The notes: generated from the sequence alone by a model not told the origin. DNA of 15,167 nucleotides from an uncultured Pseudomonadales bacterium (GCA_947258895.1 CAMYKE010000007.1:1-15167), one strand, 5' to 3'. Numbered from the stretch's first letter, positions 5,841 through 12,791 are shown. Numbers and translations are program-made.

Positions 5841-6659
5841 TGCCTGTGCCGGAATACCGCCAGCCACCGGCGAGACCGGGTGTCAATTAAGCCAGATACC
5901 CGGGTTACTATGAAAATGAACTGGAAATTATTCGCGGAAGCCGTGCAAAAAATCTTGAAAATAAAAGATGGTGCCAGGGGCGCAAGAGACTCACCGACAC
6001 GCGGATTCGAAATTGAACCTTGAACAATGTGCCAATGATTTTTTGACGTGTCAGCTGTCATAATTGCCTTCTAATGCAGCCCCGCGCATTACTGAGCACC
6101 CACTCCCGGAGAGAATTTTTTGGCCGGGCTTGCCAGGAAAAATCATATCCACCGCTTAGTCGTGATTGCTAATCGTTAAGACGGGCTGCTAAAGCACTTA
6201 TCGGAAACAATTTATTGAGTTAAATCCTACCAGACTTTTCGCCTGTTTGAATTCTTTAGAGGTCGTTCTGCTCTACGAAATTCACCCATGACAATACCCC
6301 TCTCTTACGCTGCGCGTGCACACAGTTCGCCTGCAAGTACAGGGTAATGTAATTGACCGGCCAGGATCAGTAGGCCCGTTCTCGCGATTACTCTTAAATT
6401 CATTCAACTCTTTGAGATTTCGAGGATAAAAACATATGATCATGGGAATGGGGTTTGCTCAATTCGTCGGTCGGTCTCGCGATCACTTTCTGGAGGAAAT
6501 CGCATAAAGCACCCATCTCCCTGTTATTAGCAGCAATACCAGGCAATTAGTTTCACACTTCCAAATTGATCGCGAGAATAGACATAGGGCGAACGGGTCA
6601 ATTGAATAAGCCGTTACATGTGATTGGAAGCCAACCGAGTCCCTGTCCAGGAGGCGAGC
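5841..6659. other. Long intergenic stretch without a convincing gene
   Basis: About 820 bp, more A+T-rich than the flanking TetR gene. No open frame resembles a protein family: the 74-codon minus-strand frame at 5837-6061 has no convincing composition, and the 23-codon frame starting near 6435 is too short to defend. AATTGATC (6564-6571) can pair with GGTCAATT (6596-6603) with one wobble, just before GCCGTTACATG (6610-6620). That last string resembles the right-hand core of an attC site and precedes the rhodanese gene by 40 bp. Confidence 0.4.
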
Positions 6660-6977
6660 ATGAAAAAAGTATTAGTATTTTTATTTGGAATAATTTTTGC
6701 GTCGATGGCCATTGCCGGAACCGTTTGGATAGATGTTAGAAGCTCCGAAGAATATGCCCAGGATCATATTGATGGAGACATTAGGATTTCGCATGAAGAA
6801 ATTGTTCCCGGAGTTGTGAAATTATTTCCCGACAAGAATACCGAGATACATTTTTACTGCAGAAGTGGTCGAAGAGCTGGCATAGCAATGTCAAAACTTG
6901 AAGCAGCAGGCTATACCAATGTATCAAACGCAGGTGGTATTAATGATGCCAGGGAAGAAAGGGCTATAAATCACTAA
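6660..6977 (+). CDS. Exported single-domain rhodanese (sulfurtransferase)
   Basis: A 105-residue protein. Residues 1-19 are a signal peptide: KK, then a hydrophobic core VLVFLFGIIFASM and an AIA cleavage site before Gly20. The mature part is one rhodanese domain: TVWIDVRSSEEYAQDHIDGD (21-40), IRISHEEI, then the strand IHFYC and the active-site loop Cys67-Arg-Ser-Gly-Arg-Arg-Ala, and the closing GYTNVSNAGGI. This is the PspE-like layout of periplasmic thiosulfate sulfurtransferases, where the cysteine carries a persulfide. Start ATG 6660 has AGGAGG five bases upstream; the longer frame to 6624 adds residues before a perfect signal peptide and is rejected. The gene is visibly richer in A+T than the kinase and MarC genes downstream. 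First gene of the cassette-like series; acceptor unknown. Confidence 0.9.
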   Translation: MKKVLVFLFGIIFASMAIAGTVWIDVRSSEEYAQDHIDGDIRISHEEIVPGVVKLFPDKNTEIHFYCRSGRRAGIAMSKLEAAGYTNVSNAGGINDAREERAINH

Positions 6978-7039
6978 ATTGGCTGCAGCGAGCATACACA
7001 TCTAGTAACTATAAGGCGTTGCAGTGCAAAGATAAAAAA

Positions 7040-7360
7040 ATGAGAAAATTTAACATTGCAATCTCAACCCACAAAATCGATGAAACCATCGACGATTATT
7101 CCATGCGCCTGGGCGTGCGGCCCTGTATATCCATTCCAGGAGAATATGCGCTCTGGAGAACCGAGTCTCTTAATGTTTCCGTGCGCCAGGACCCCGCGTG
7201 TGCTTCAGGTTCCGTAAGGCACATGGGGTGGGAAGACCCTGCGGCTACCGAATTTACAAAGGATTCGGATGTAAATGGCATCGTGTGGGAGCGATTCGCT
7301 GCGCAGCATCAAGCAGATGAGATAAACGAAATATGGCCCGACGCTAAGTATCAGCCATGA
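7040..7360 (+). CDS. Short glyoxalase/VOC-like protein
   Basis: A 106-residue protein. It opens like a VOC half-module, KFNIAISTHKIDETIDDYSM followed by RLGVRPCISIPGEYALWRTE, the strand-helix-strand unit in which glyoxalase-type proteins place metal ligands. It continues LNVSVRQDPACASGSVRHMG and ends with NGIVWERFAAQHQADEINEI and WPDAKYQ. The resemblance is to small uncharacterised VOC-like proteins found in accessory regions; no substrate or metal site can be named. The ATG at 7040 is preceded only by an A-rich run (AAAGATAAAAAA), not a good Shine-Dalgarno. The gap before it (62 bp) contains AAGGCGTTGCAG and the gap after it an attC-like site, so the gene may be a cassette. Could act as homodimer, as single-unit VOC proteins do. 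Confidence 0.65.
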   Translation: MRKFNIAISTHKIDETIDDYSMRLGVRPCISIPGEYALWRTESLNVSVRQDPACASGSVRHMGWEDPAATEFTKDSDVNGIVWERFAAQHQADEINEIWPDAKYQP

Positions 7361-7368
7361 ACTCTACC

Positions 7369-7426
7369 AATCGGCTGCAACGGACCACGCACCGGCGGCA
7401 CGCCACCGCTGAGCCGGGGCGTTATG
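7369..7426 (+). repeat. attC-like recombination site (candidate)
   Basis: CGGCTGCAACGG (7372-7383) and CCGCTGAGCCG (7406-7416) pair as imperfect arms. Aligned to the reverse complement of the second arm, the first differs by one extra G after CGGCT and one A/G change; a single unpaired base in one arm is a hallmark of attC hairpins. The right arm is followed by GGGGCGTTATG, a GTT core with the ATG of the kinase overlapping it. The left outer core is degenerate (CTCTACC rather than RYYYAAC). Positioned exactly between two genes. Confidence 0.5.
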
Positions 7427-8086
7427 TTAAAAAGGATGCTGAAGAGAATGAAAGAATACGATGAACTTGCCGCGGAACTATTGGATAGAGCTGCCGGGTT
7501 GACCGGCGGTGCGCAGTTCTGGCTTGGACTGGCAGGTGGACCCGGAAGCGGAAAGAGCACACTCGCCGCGGCGTTGAAGGCTCGCCTGGAGAAGTCGTTG
7601 GTCGTCATCCCCCTGGATGGCTACCATTACTATCGGAGCGAACTGGACGAAATGGAGGACCCGGTGGAGGCCCACGTTCGTCGGGGAGCGCCCTTTACGT
7701 TCAATGCCACAAGGTTCATGAATGATCTCATCGCGGCTCGAAGCTCGGGCCAGGGGTCCTTCCCCGCTTTCGAGCATCGCGCGAGAGACCCCGTTGAAAA
7801 CGACATACAACTGTCCAGAACTCACCGGATCGTTCTGGTTGAAGGGAACTACCTGCTTCTCAATACAGCACCCTGGTGCCGACTTCGTGAAAAAGTGTTC
7901 GACGAAACATGGTTCCTGGATGTTCCCGTGCAGGAGTGTAAGCGGCGTGTCATGGAACGGCACATGAAGATTGGTCTGAGTGAAGCGCAAGCACGGCAGC
8001 GAGTCGTGACCAATGACGGCATAAATGCTGAGCTCATCGCAAGGGAGTCGCCGGCCAATGCGGATCGGATAATCCACATTACATGA
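7424..8086 (+). CDS. P-loop kinase of the phosphoribulokinase / uridine kinase-like group
   Basis: A 220-residue cytoplasmic kinase. Walker A is GGPGSGKST (38-46) after the strand FWLGLA. The second conserved motif LDGYHYYRSELDE (64-76) carries the Asp and Tyr/His pattern of the PRK/uridine kinase/pantothenate kinase fold. RGAPFTFNATRFMNDL and FPAFEHRARDPVENDI are substrate-region motifs, VLVEGNYLLL is the Walker B-like strand, and ETWFLDVPVQECKRRVMERH forms the lid and adenine side. This matches the family annotated as nucleoside/nucleotide kinase (YFH7/COG1072-like, about 200-220 residues). Phosphate acceptor unknown. Start is ambiguous: ATGs at 7424, 7436 and 7448 are all in frame (MLKRMLKRMKEY). 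7448 has the most normal upstream context (AAGGA at 11 bases), while 7424 overlaps the attC-like core, as cassette genes often do. Strongly G+C-rich compared with the rhodanese gene. Confidence 0.85.
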   Translation: MLKRMLKRMKEYDELAAELLDRAAGLTGGAQFWLGLAGGPGSGKSTLAAALKARLEKSLVVIPLDGYHYYRSELDEMEDPVEAHVRRGAPFTFNATRFMNDLIAARSSGQGSFPAFEHRARDPVENDIQLSRTHRIVLVEGNYLLLNTAPWCRLREKVFDETWFLDVPVQECKRRVMERHMKIGLSEAQARQRVVTNDGINAELIARESPANADRIIHIT

Positions 8087-8178
8087 GCATCCGGCCGCAC
8101 AACACAAGCAGTCACTGCGGGGACGGCTCGACGGCGCCCTCGGTCTTTACGAAACGCATCACCAGATAGCGAACTCAG

Positions 8179-8790
8179 ATGATTGATATTGTAGCTACTT
8201 TTGTCACTTTCTTTGCCGTAGTCGACCCCATCGGGACCGTGCCGGTCTTCATCGCTGTCACAAGCCAATATGACAACGTCGCCAAGCGCCGAATCGCGCT
8301 CATAGCAACCGTAGCTGCAGCGGCCATCCTCTTGTTCTTCGTGGTGGCCGGGGAACTGATTCTGCGGGCCATGTCGATCCCACTTTCTGCGTTTCAAATC
8401 GCGGGAGGTATCGTGCTGTTTCTTTTCGCGCTAACGATGATCTTCGGCGAAAGCAAGCCTGAGGAGGAGATACGGCTGGCTCACGACCAACATGAAAGGG
8501 CGATCTTCCCTCTGGCCGTCCCATCGATAGCAAGCCCCGGAGCCATGTTGGCTGCCGTACTGCTCACGGAAAACGATCGATATAGCATCACGGAACAAGC
8601 GCAAACGTTCCTGGTCCTGCTGGCAGTGCTTCTCGTTGCGTACGTCTTGATGTTGCTGGCTGGAATAATCAACAAGTTCATAGGCAACAGCGGCGCCAGT
8701 GTGGTGAGTCGGGTAATGGGCTTGATCCTGGCATCCGTCGCGATGACCAACTTGTTGGCTGGAGTGAAGATATATTTCGGGCTTGAATAA
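8179..8790 (+). CDS. MarC-family integral membrane protein
   Basis: A 203-residue inner-membrane protein of the MarC/UPF0056 family. The family N-terminus is clear: VATFVTFFAVVDPIGTVPVF (4-23) with the conserved DPIGT. Six membrane segments follow, at about 5-25, 38-60, 67-88, 113-130, 140-163 and 179-200, with the typical FQIAGGIVLFLFALTMIFG and IASPGAMLAAVLL between them. The long middle loop EEEIRLAHDQHERAI is charged. The original link of marC to multiple antibiotic resistance was later not supported, and its function remains unknown; some relatives are proposed transporters. No strong Shine-Dalgarno is visible before ATG 8179, and the preceding 92-bp gap shows no clear promoter. Sits within the cassette-like series. 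Confidence 0.92.
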   Translation: MIDIVATFVTFFAVVDPIGTVPVFIAVTSQYDNVAKRRIALIATVAAAAILLFFVVAGELILRAMSIPLSAFQIAGGIVLFLFALTMIFGESKPEEEIRLAHDQHERAIFPLAVPSIASPGAMLAAVLLTENDRYSITEQAQTFLVLLAVLLVAYVLMLLAGIINKFIGNSGASVVSRVMGLILASVAMTNLLAGVKIYFGLE

Positions 8791-8824
8791 AGTGAAGCGG
8801 AACAATACCTTACTCCGCACGGCC

Positions 8825-8841
8825 AGCCCGCCAGGCGGGCT
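8825..8841 (+). terminator. G+C-rich hairpin after the MarC gene
   Basis: AGCCCGCC (8825-8832), one base, then GGCGGGCT (8834-8841) form a 17-bp perfect palindrome, about 35 bp past the MarC stop. It can fold into a short stable stem. The following AGATTA is not a T tract, so termination would be weak or factor-dependent. Confidence 0.35.
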
Positions 8842-8877
8842 AGATTACAATGCACATGCGTACTGGGCCGTCGGGAA

Positions 8878-9540
8878 GTGCCTGTAGCAATAGATCATAT
8901 ATTTGTCTGCTGCAATGAAGGCGCTCCTGAAGCGCGGGCATTGCTGGACATTGGCCTTGTTGAAGGATCGGGGAATACGCACCCCGGACAAGGCACGGCG
9001 AATCGGCGCTTCTTCTTCGATGCCGGTTTCATCGAACTGCTATGGATTACCGACCGGACAGAGGCGCAATCCGCGCAAGCCGCGCGCACCCGATTGTGGG
9101 AGCGATGGTCTGGCCGTCATACCGGATTATCCCCCTTCGGGATTGGCTTTAGTCCGACGGGCTTTGAGGTTCAAGCACCGCCTTTCCCGGCCTGGCCTTA
9201 TCGGCCAGCGTTCTTGCCGTCGGACAAGACAATCTACTTCGCCGACGGCACTACGCTTCGAGAACCGGAGTTGTTCTACCTTGCCTGGCCAAACCCACGG
9301 GAGTCGGTGTCGCGCCAACCGAGGGACCACCGGGTACCTTTGTCTGAGCTGCTTTCGGTCGCTGTTGGAGTTCCTGATTCGGTTTCGCTGTCCGCAGCAA
9401 GCGAGGCGGCAAGCCATATCGGTTGCCTGTCCTACTATCGAAGCAGTACGCCCGAAGTCGCGATTCGCTTCCGATCCGGCGCAACTTGTGGGTACGACCT
9501 GCGATCAAAACTGGGGCTACTGCTCGAGGGAGTAGCGTGA
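8878..9540 (+). CDS. Glyoxalase-like (VOC superfamily) protein, 220 residues
   Basis: The N-terminal third is a VOC module: AIDHIFVCCNEGAPEARALL (4-23) with the first-strand Asp-His, LGLVEG-like LDIGLVEGSGNTHPGQGTAN, then RRFFFDAGFIELLWITD (43-59), the strand with Glu that normally completes a metal site. The middle continues LSPFGIGFSP and FEVQAPPFPAWPYRPAFLP, and the rest is typical of the longer glyoxalase-like domain proteins with a degenerate second module (LYYLAWPNPR-like FYLAWPNPRE). Function unknown; possible hydrolase, lyase or binding protein. Start: GTG at 8878; nearby ATGs at 8850 and 8856 are in another frame. Ribosome site is poor (CGGGAA). The stop is followed within eight bases by GCCCAAC, an attC-type left core. 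Confidence 0.75.
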   Translation: MPVAIDHIFVCCNEGAPEARALLDIGLVEGSGNTHPGQGTANRRFFFDAGFIELLWITDRTEAQSAQAARTRLWERWSGRHTGLSPFGIGFSPTGFEVQAPPFPAWPYRPAFLPSDKTIYFADGTTLREPELFYLAWPNPRESVSRQPRDHRVPLSELLSVAVGVPDSVSLSAASEAASHIGCLSYYRSSTPEVAIRFRSGATCGYDLRSKLGLLLEGVA

Positions 9541-9547
9541 GACCACG

Positions 9548-9604
9548 GCCCAACAAACGCATACGCGCGGAGAAAATTCAGCTGCGCCGCTCAGAAATGC
9601 AGGC
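9548..9604 (+). repeat. attC-like site remnant after the second glyoxalase-like gene
   Basis: GCCCAAC (9548-9554) matches the attC left outer core RYYYAAC and starts eight bases past the stop codon, where cassette sites normally begin. Inside, GCAT (9559-9562) and GCGG (9567-9570) can pair with CCGC (9587-9590) and ATGC (9597-9600). The right outer core is degenerate: AGGCCTAC stands where GGGCGTT would be expected. Confidence 0.35.
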
Positions 9605-9637
9605 CTACATTGTCGGTGATGCGAGGCCATACGCGCG

Positions 9638-10138
9638 ATGGAAATACTGAATTATTTCCGCCAAATGTTCTGGCTGGCCGCTGAGGGGCACACTCAGGGA
9701 ATCTGGTTTTGGGCCTCGGTATATGCATTCGTTGTTTGCTCCTGTTCTGCACGGTTTCAAATTCGGACGAGAAACTGGCCGTCTACCAAAGGAAAACTGG
9801 CGCATCTGGGCATCAAGAAATTTGGGGCAACTGAAGGGGCAACTTCGAATCCGGAATATTTTGGCAAAGCGCTGTACACGTATTTGGTCTCTGGCATACA
9901 GTATGAGGGATCCAGACTATCACCCTGGATATTTGTAGTCAGTTACAACGCGCGATTCGTGCTGGAAAAGCAACGAGCCGGCATCCAGACATACCCTGAT
10001 GGAGGAGTGAAGGTATATTACAATCCCGGGAACCCCAACAAAAGCTATCTGATAGTAGCCGGTAAAACCGGTATTGTAGTCACCGTGTTGCTTAGCACTT
10101 TACCCTTTGTCTGTTATTGGATTAAATATTATGCATAA
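9638..10138 (+). CDS. DUF3592-type membrane protein
   Basis: A 166-residue protein with a hydrophobic segment near each end: GIWFWASVYAFVVCSCSARF (21-40) and IVVTVLLSTLPFVCYWIKYY (about 146-165). Between them is a soluble beta-rich domain with the DUF3592 pattern: NWPSTKGKLAHLGIKKFG, a Y-x-Y-x-V motif in ALYTYLVSGIQYEGSRLSPW, and VKVYYNPGNPNKSYL, the conserved Y.P.NP..S..L close to the second segment. The family is widespread and functionally uncharacterised; the loop between the membrane segments would lie on one face of the inner membrane. Start ATG at 9638 has GCGAGG about a dozen bases upstream, a loose ribosome site. The gaps before and after contain attC-like pieces and a shared CATACG(CGCG)-type string. 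Confidence 0.7.
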   Translation: MEILNYFRQMFWLAAEGHTQGIWFWASVYAFVVCSCSARFQIRTRNWPSTKGKLAHLGIKKFGATEGATSNPEYFGKALYTYLVSGIQYEGSRLSPWIFVVSYNARFVLEKQRAGIQTYPDGGVKVYYNPGNPNKSYLIVAGKTGIVVTVLLSTLPFVCYWIKYYA

Positions 10139-10141
10139 AGC

Positions 10142-10217
10142 GCCTATCAAGCACGCATACGAACCATTCCAATCGCTACGCGCGCGAAGCGGCCGCTGAT
10201 GTGCAGCGTTAATTTGA
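10142..10217 (+). repeat. attC-like site remnant before the small acidic gene
   Basis: GCCTATC (10142-10148) differs from the RYYYAAC core by one base and begins four bases after the DUF3592 stop. At the other end GCAGCGTTAATT carries a GTT core (from 10208). Between them GCAC (10151-10154) can pair with GTGC (10201-10204), and CGCT with AGCG around CGCGCG. Arm pairing is incomplete, so this is only suggestive. Confidence 0.3.
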
Positions 10218-10237
10218 GGTTAACCTGAGGAGGTGTT

Positions 10238-10507
10238 ATGAGCAGTGATATTCCGAATGAGGCTGGAAAGGCCATACTTGAGGCGGTCGAGAACCAGCTA
10301 GAGTCTAATGACCCTCCGAAGACCAGAGAGACTCTGAATCGATTGATGGCCGAGGGGATCGAGAGGGACGAGGCCTTGAAGTATATTGCGTGTGCATTAT
10401 CAGTCGAAATCTTTGGCGCATTGAAGCATTCAGAACCATTCAATCCCGAGCGTTATGACAAAAATCTGGATGGCTTGCCGGACATGCCGTGGGAAGATGA
10501 AGTATGA
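10238..10507 (+). CDS. Small acidic protein of unknown function
   Basis: An 89-residue, strongly acidic, mostly helical protein: NEAGKAILEAVENQLESNDP (6-25), PKTRETLNRLMAEGIERDEA (26-45), LKYIACALSVEIFGALKH, then FNPERYDKNLDGLPDMPWED at the C-terminus. I have seen similar small proteins with the same order (a helix with NDPP.T..TL.RL, then Y/I-ACALS.EIF and a final LP..PWE) in diverse bacteria but know no function. The start is well supported: ATG 10238 with AGGAGG at good spacing, the best ribosome site in this stretch. Just upstream is a 10-bp palindrome AGGTTAACCT (10217-10226). Last gene of the cassette-like plus-strand series. No membrane segment or signal peptide, so cytoplasmic. Confidence 0.75.
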   Translation: MSSDIPNEAGKAILEAVENQLESNDPPKTRETLNRLMAEGIERDEALKYIACALSVEIFGALKHSEPFNPERYDKNLDGLPDMPWEDEV

Positions 10508-10612
10508 AACTCATCAGGTATCGGTATTCTGACGTCTAAATCCATGTTTCGTGCTCGGTGCTAACTCCGAGTGAAAAACATTTGGAATTCAGTGAAAAAA
10601 CTGAGGTTCAGG

Positions 10613-10645
10613 GAATTGGGGACCAGTGTAATTCTCCCCCGAATT
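10613..10645. repeat. REP-like imperfect palindrome
   Basis: GAATTGGGGA (10613-10622) is followed after 12 bases by TCCCCCGAATT (10635-10645), its reverse complement apart from two extra bases. It stands between the end of the small acidic gene and the converging VOC gene. Strings of the type AATTGGGGA-C recur in many gammaproteobacterial intergenic regions as REP-type elements. Only this single copy is clear here. Two lesser stems stand just to the left (CTCGG/CCGAG at 10554-10571, TCAGT/ACTGA at 10589-10604). Confidence 0.4.
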
Positions 10646-10652
10646 AACTGAC

Positions 10653-11039
10653 TCAACTCTCGTTGTGTAATGACTGCCACAGGCCCATCAGATTACCCTC
10701 CGGATCGGTGAACTGGGCGTAGATTCCGAAATCACCCACCTGTTCCGGTCCGAGCAGACGCATACCGCCCTTGGCTTCGACCTTATCGAGCATCGCGGCG
10801 GTATCGTCCACCGAGATTACGATCACAGGCCCTGACGTGCCGGGTTCCTTCTTGAACATGCCGCCATTGATCGCCCCCGGTACCTCCACCATCTGGTTCT
10901 CATCAGTTTTCGCGGTTTTTATCATCGTATAGTCCATATCGGGAAAAGATTCGAACTCCCAGCCGAAAAGTTCTCCATAGAATTCCTGCGCGCGCGATTC
11001 GTCCTCTGCTGCAATTTCAAAGTGCTGAACGCTAAACAT
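10653..11039 (-). CDS. VOC-family (glyoxalase/bleomycin-resistance fold) protein
   Basis: A 128-residue two-module VOC protein. Module 1: MFSVQHFEIAAEDESRAQEF, then YGELFGWEFESFPDMDYTMI with the first-strand His. Middle: GAINGGMFKKEPGTSGPVIV, and module 2: ISVDDTAAMLDKVEAKGGMR, LLGPEQVGDFGIYAQFTDPE, GNLMGLWQ. The G-IYAQFTDPEGN-GLWQ ending is the standard signature of the group often annotated as glyoxalase/bleomycin resistance or lactoylglutathione lyase-like; most members have no known substrate. The frame is open to 11075, but I choose the ATG at 11039 because AGGAG stands nine bases before it and the family N-terminus begins there. It is on the same strand as the FAD-linked oxidase, which lies upstream of it at a gap of 163 bp containing two hairpins, so the two are probably separate transcription units. 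Confidence 0.9.
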   Translation of the reverse strand: MFSVQHFEIAAEDESRAQEFYGELFGWEFESFPDMDYTMIKTAKTDENQMVEVPGAINGGMFKKEPGTSGPVIVISVDDTAAMLDKVEAKGGMRLLGPEQVGDFGIYAQFTDPEGNLMGLWQSLHNES

Positions 11040-11188
11040 TGCTCTATCTCCTGAATGGCTGATGACTAGGGCCAAACTTGCCCGGGGATCGTGCTAACGA
11101 TTTGTACGCGTCACTAGTATGGCAGGACGCCCTGCCTGGGCGTGACGTTGACGGATCTGGCTAATGTGCGATTTCCATTATGCTCGTT

Positions 11189-11212
11189 ATCGAGTTTTGG
11201 AGTTAACTCGAT
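11189..11212 (-). terminator. Perfect 8-bp hairpin overlapping the stop of the FAD oxidase gene
   Basis: ATCGAGTT (11189-11196) and AACTCGAT (11205-11212) are exact reverse complements with an 8-nt loop; the stop codon at 11203-11205 lies inside. No T tract follows on the minus strand. Just beyond it, ACGCCC/GGGCGT and GGCAGG/CCTGCC at about 11120-11145 form two overlapping alternative stems. Together they may end the transcript, but not as a classical intrinsic terminator. Confidence 0.35.
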
Positions 11213-12714
11213 TTCGATGACGAGCGCTCGGCCGGCTCGATGTTGCTGTTCATCCTGAACTGGTTGCCTGGATCGTACTGCGCCTTGATCTGCCGCAGTC
11301 GTTCATAATTCGGGCCGAAGTTACGGGCGATTCGTATATCGCCTTCCTGCTCGATGTTGTCATAGTAGCCACCCGAGTGGTGCTCAAGCGCGGCATGCCA
11401 CTGGCGACACATTGCCTTGCCCTCAGCATCCTGTGCGGGATCCGTCCATCCCGTGAAGAATACGAGCATGGTCTCGGCCTTGCGATGCGGGAATGCAGTT
11501 TCTGTTTCGCTAAAATCAGCCACGGCGCCACCGCAGGTATGGGTGAACAATGCTGCCCTTGGATCGGCAATGAATGCCTCAATCATATCGTCGACCAGGC
11601 TTTTCGAGAACTCACCGATCATAGCGTTTTTTGCGTAGGAGCGAATTCCGTGTGCAACAGTTGCATCCTCGTGAGTCTGCAAGACCTTGTAGTCCTGCAC
11701 TTTGACGCCGTCCTCAATCGGCTTGCCGATGGCACGTAACGGTGCGAGTTCCTTCTCACCCTGCACGGGATCGCCGCTGTAGACCACTTCCATGGCGATA
11801 ACACCGGTGCCGTCAGGCATCGTCAGCATCGCGGGGCCGGTGTAGAGCTCACGCGACAGCCCCTGCGACCACTCGGCATAGAACTCGAGTACATCCCTGG
11901 CCTGGTCGATCGGCCAGATGATGAGTCCGGACAGGACATTCCGGTCGAAGTCATGTAGCTGGTAGTCGAACTGAGTAACAACTCCGAAGTTACCTCCACC
12001 ACCTCGAATCGCCCAAAACAGGTCCGGTTCATTGTCCGCACTTACCCTGCGAATCTGGCCATCGGCCGTAACAACCTCGGCGCTGACCAGGTTGTCGATC
12101 GTCAGGCCATACTTGCGATTCAACCGACCAAATCCACCCCCGGTCGTATAGCCGCCAACACCCGTGTGCGAAACCACTCCTGCCGTTGTCACCAGGCCGT
12201 TCGCGAGAGTCGCATCATCGAGGTGCCCAAGAAGTGCGCCGCCGCCGGTATAAGCGAGTTTTTTATCCGTGTTAATGCCGACGTTATACATGTGTGACAG
12301 GTCGATCACGATACCGTCGTCGCATACAGATTTTCCTGGCCAGCTATGGCCACCACCACGCACCGCGGTGAGTAGTTTGCGTTCACGAGCAAACGTTACG
12401 GCGTGGGCAACGTCTTCGCTCGTCAGGCAACGCGCGATCAAAGCCGGACGCCTGTCGTGCATGCCATTCCAGATTTTTCGTGCCTGAGCGTATTCAGGGT
12501 GGCCCGATAATATGACGGGGCCGGAAAGAGCATTGCCGAGTTCTTTGATGGCCGCCCTCTCGAGTTCGATCTCGACACCGTCGAGCGAAATGCCCTTGAT
12601 GCTTGTATTTACAGCCGTAGCGAGGGGAGCTTTTTCGCCGTATGCAGTGAAAACTGGAAATGAGGCCGCGACGCTGGCCGTCAAGATTGTTTTGCAGAAA
12701 TGACGTCTATCCAT
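11203..12714 (-). CDS. Exported FAD-linked oxidase, berberine bridge enzyme (BBE) type
   Basis: A 503-residue flavoprotein oxidase. Residues 1-26 look like a Tat signal (MDRRHFCKTILTASVAAS), so a folded, flavin-loaded protein would be exported to the periplasm. The FAD_binding_4 domain spans about 85-260: RPALIARCLTSEDVAHAV, VRGGGHSWPGKS with His123 (the histidyl-flavin position), GIVIDLSHM, LAYTGGGALLGHLDDATL, GVGGYTTGGGFGRLNRKYGL and WAIRGGGGNFGVVTQF. The C-terminal BBE domain ends NYERLRQIKAQYDPGNQFRM. Where bicovalent relatives have Cys, this protein has Ser182 (VVSHTGVGG), so a single histidyl link is expected. Family members oxidise sugars, alkaloids or phenolic alcohols with O2; the substrate here is unknown. 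Start: ATG 12714 with TAGGAG eight bases upstream; the longer frame to 12822 would bury the twin-arginine motif inside the protein. Confidence 0.92.
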   Translation of the reverse strand: MDRRHFCKTILTASVAASFPVFTAYGEKAPLATAVNTSIKGISLDGVEIELERAAIKELGNALSGPVILSGHPEYAQARKIWNGMHDRRPALIARCLTSEDVAHAVTFARERKLLTAVRGGGHSWPGKSVCDDGIVIDLSHMYNVGINTDKKLAYTGGGALLGHLDDATLANGLVTTAGVVSHTGVGGYTTGGGFGRLNRKYGLTIDNLVSAEVVTADGQIRRVSADNEPDLFWAIRGGGGNFGVVTQFDYQLHDFDRNVLSGLIIWPIDQARDVLEFYAEWSQGLSRELYTGPAMLTMPDGTGVIAMEVVYSGDPVQGEKELAPLRAIGKPIEDGVKVQDYKVLQTHEDATVAHGIRSYAKNAMIGEFSKSLVDDMIEAFIADPRAALFTHTCGGAVADFSETETAFPHRKAETMLVFFTGWTDPAQDAEGKAMCRQWHAALEHHSGGYYDNIEQEGDIRIARNFGPNYERLRQIKAQYDPGNQFRMNSNIEPAERSSSKSS

Positions 12715-12762
12715 TTTGACGCTCCTACTGTTTTTATTCCCTAACAGAGCACGTACAAAATG

Positions 12763-12791
12763 ATGATATATACCCTTATTGCGATAGGCAA
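12763..12791 (-). promoter_or_regulatory. Promoter candidate for the FAD-linked oxidase gene
   Basis: On the minus strand, TTGCCT (12791-12786) and TATCAT (12768-12763) stand 17 bp apart. This would start transcription near 12756 with a leader of about 40 bases containing the TAGGAG ribosome site. Only moderate similarity to consensus. Confidence 0.3.

Noticed and set aside
5837..6061. 74-codon minus-strand open frame after the TetR gene
   Set aside because: No similarity that I can name and no ribosome site; it also touches the TetR stop.
6435..6506. 23-codon plus-strand frame starting with a GAGG-preceded ATG
   Set aside because: Too short and without any recognisable feature; a ribosome-like string alone is not enough.
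8903..9535. 210-codon plus-strand frame overlapping the second glyoxalase-like gene
   Set aside because: Its translation is rich in R, S and P with no family pattern, while the frame starting at 8878 carries a clear VOC module.
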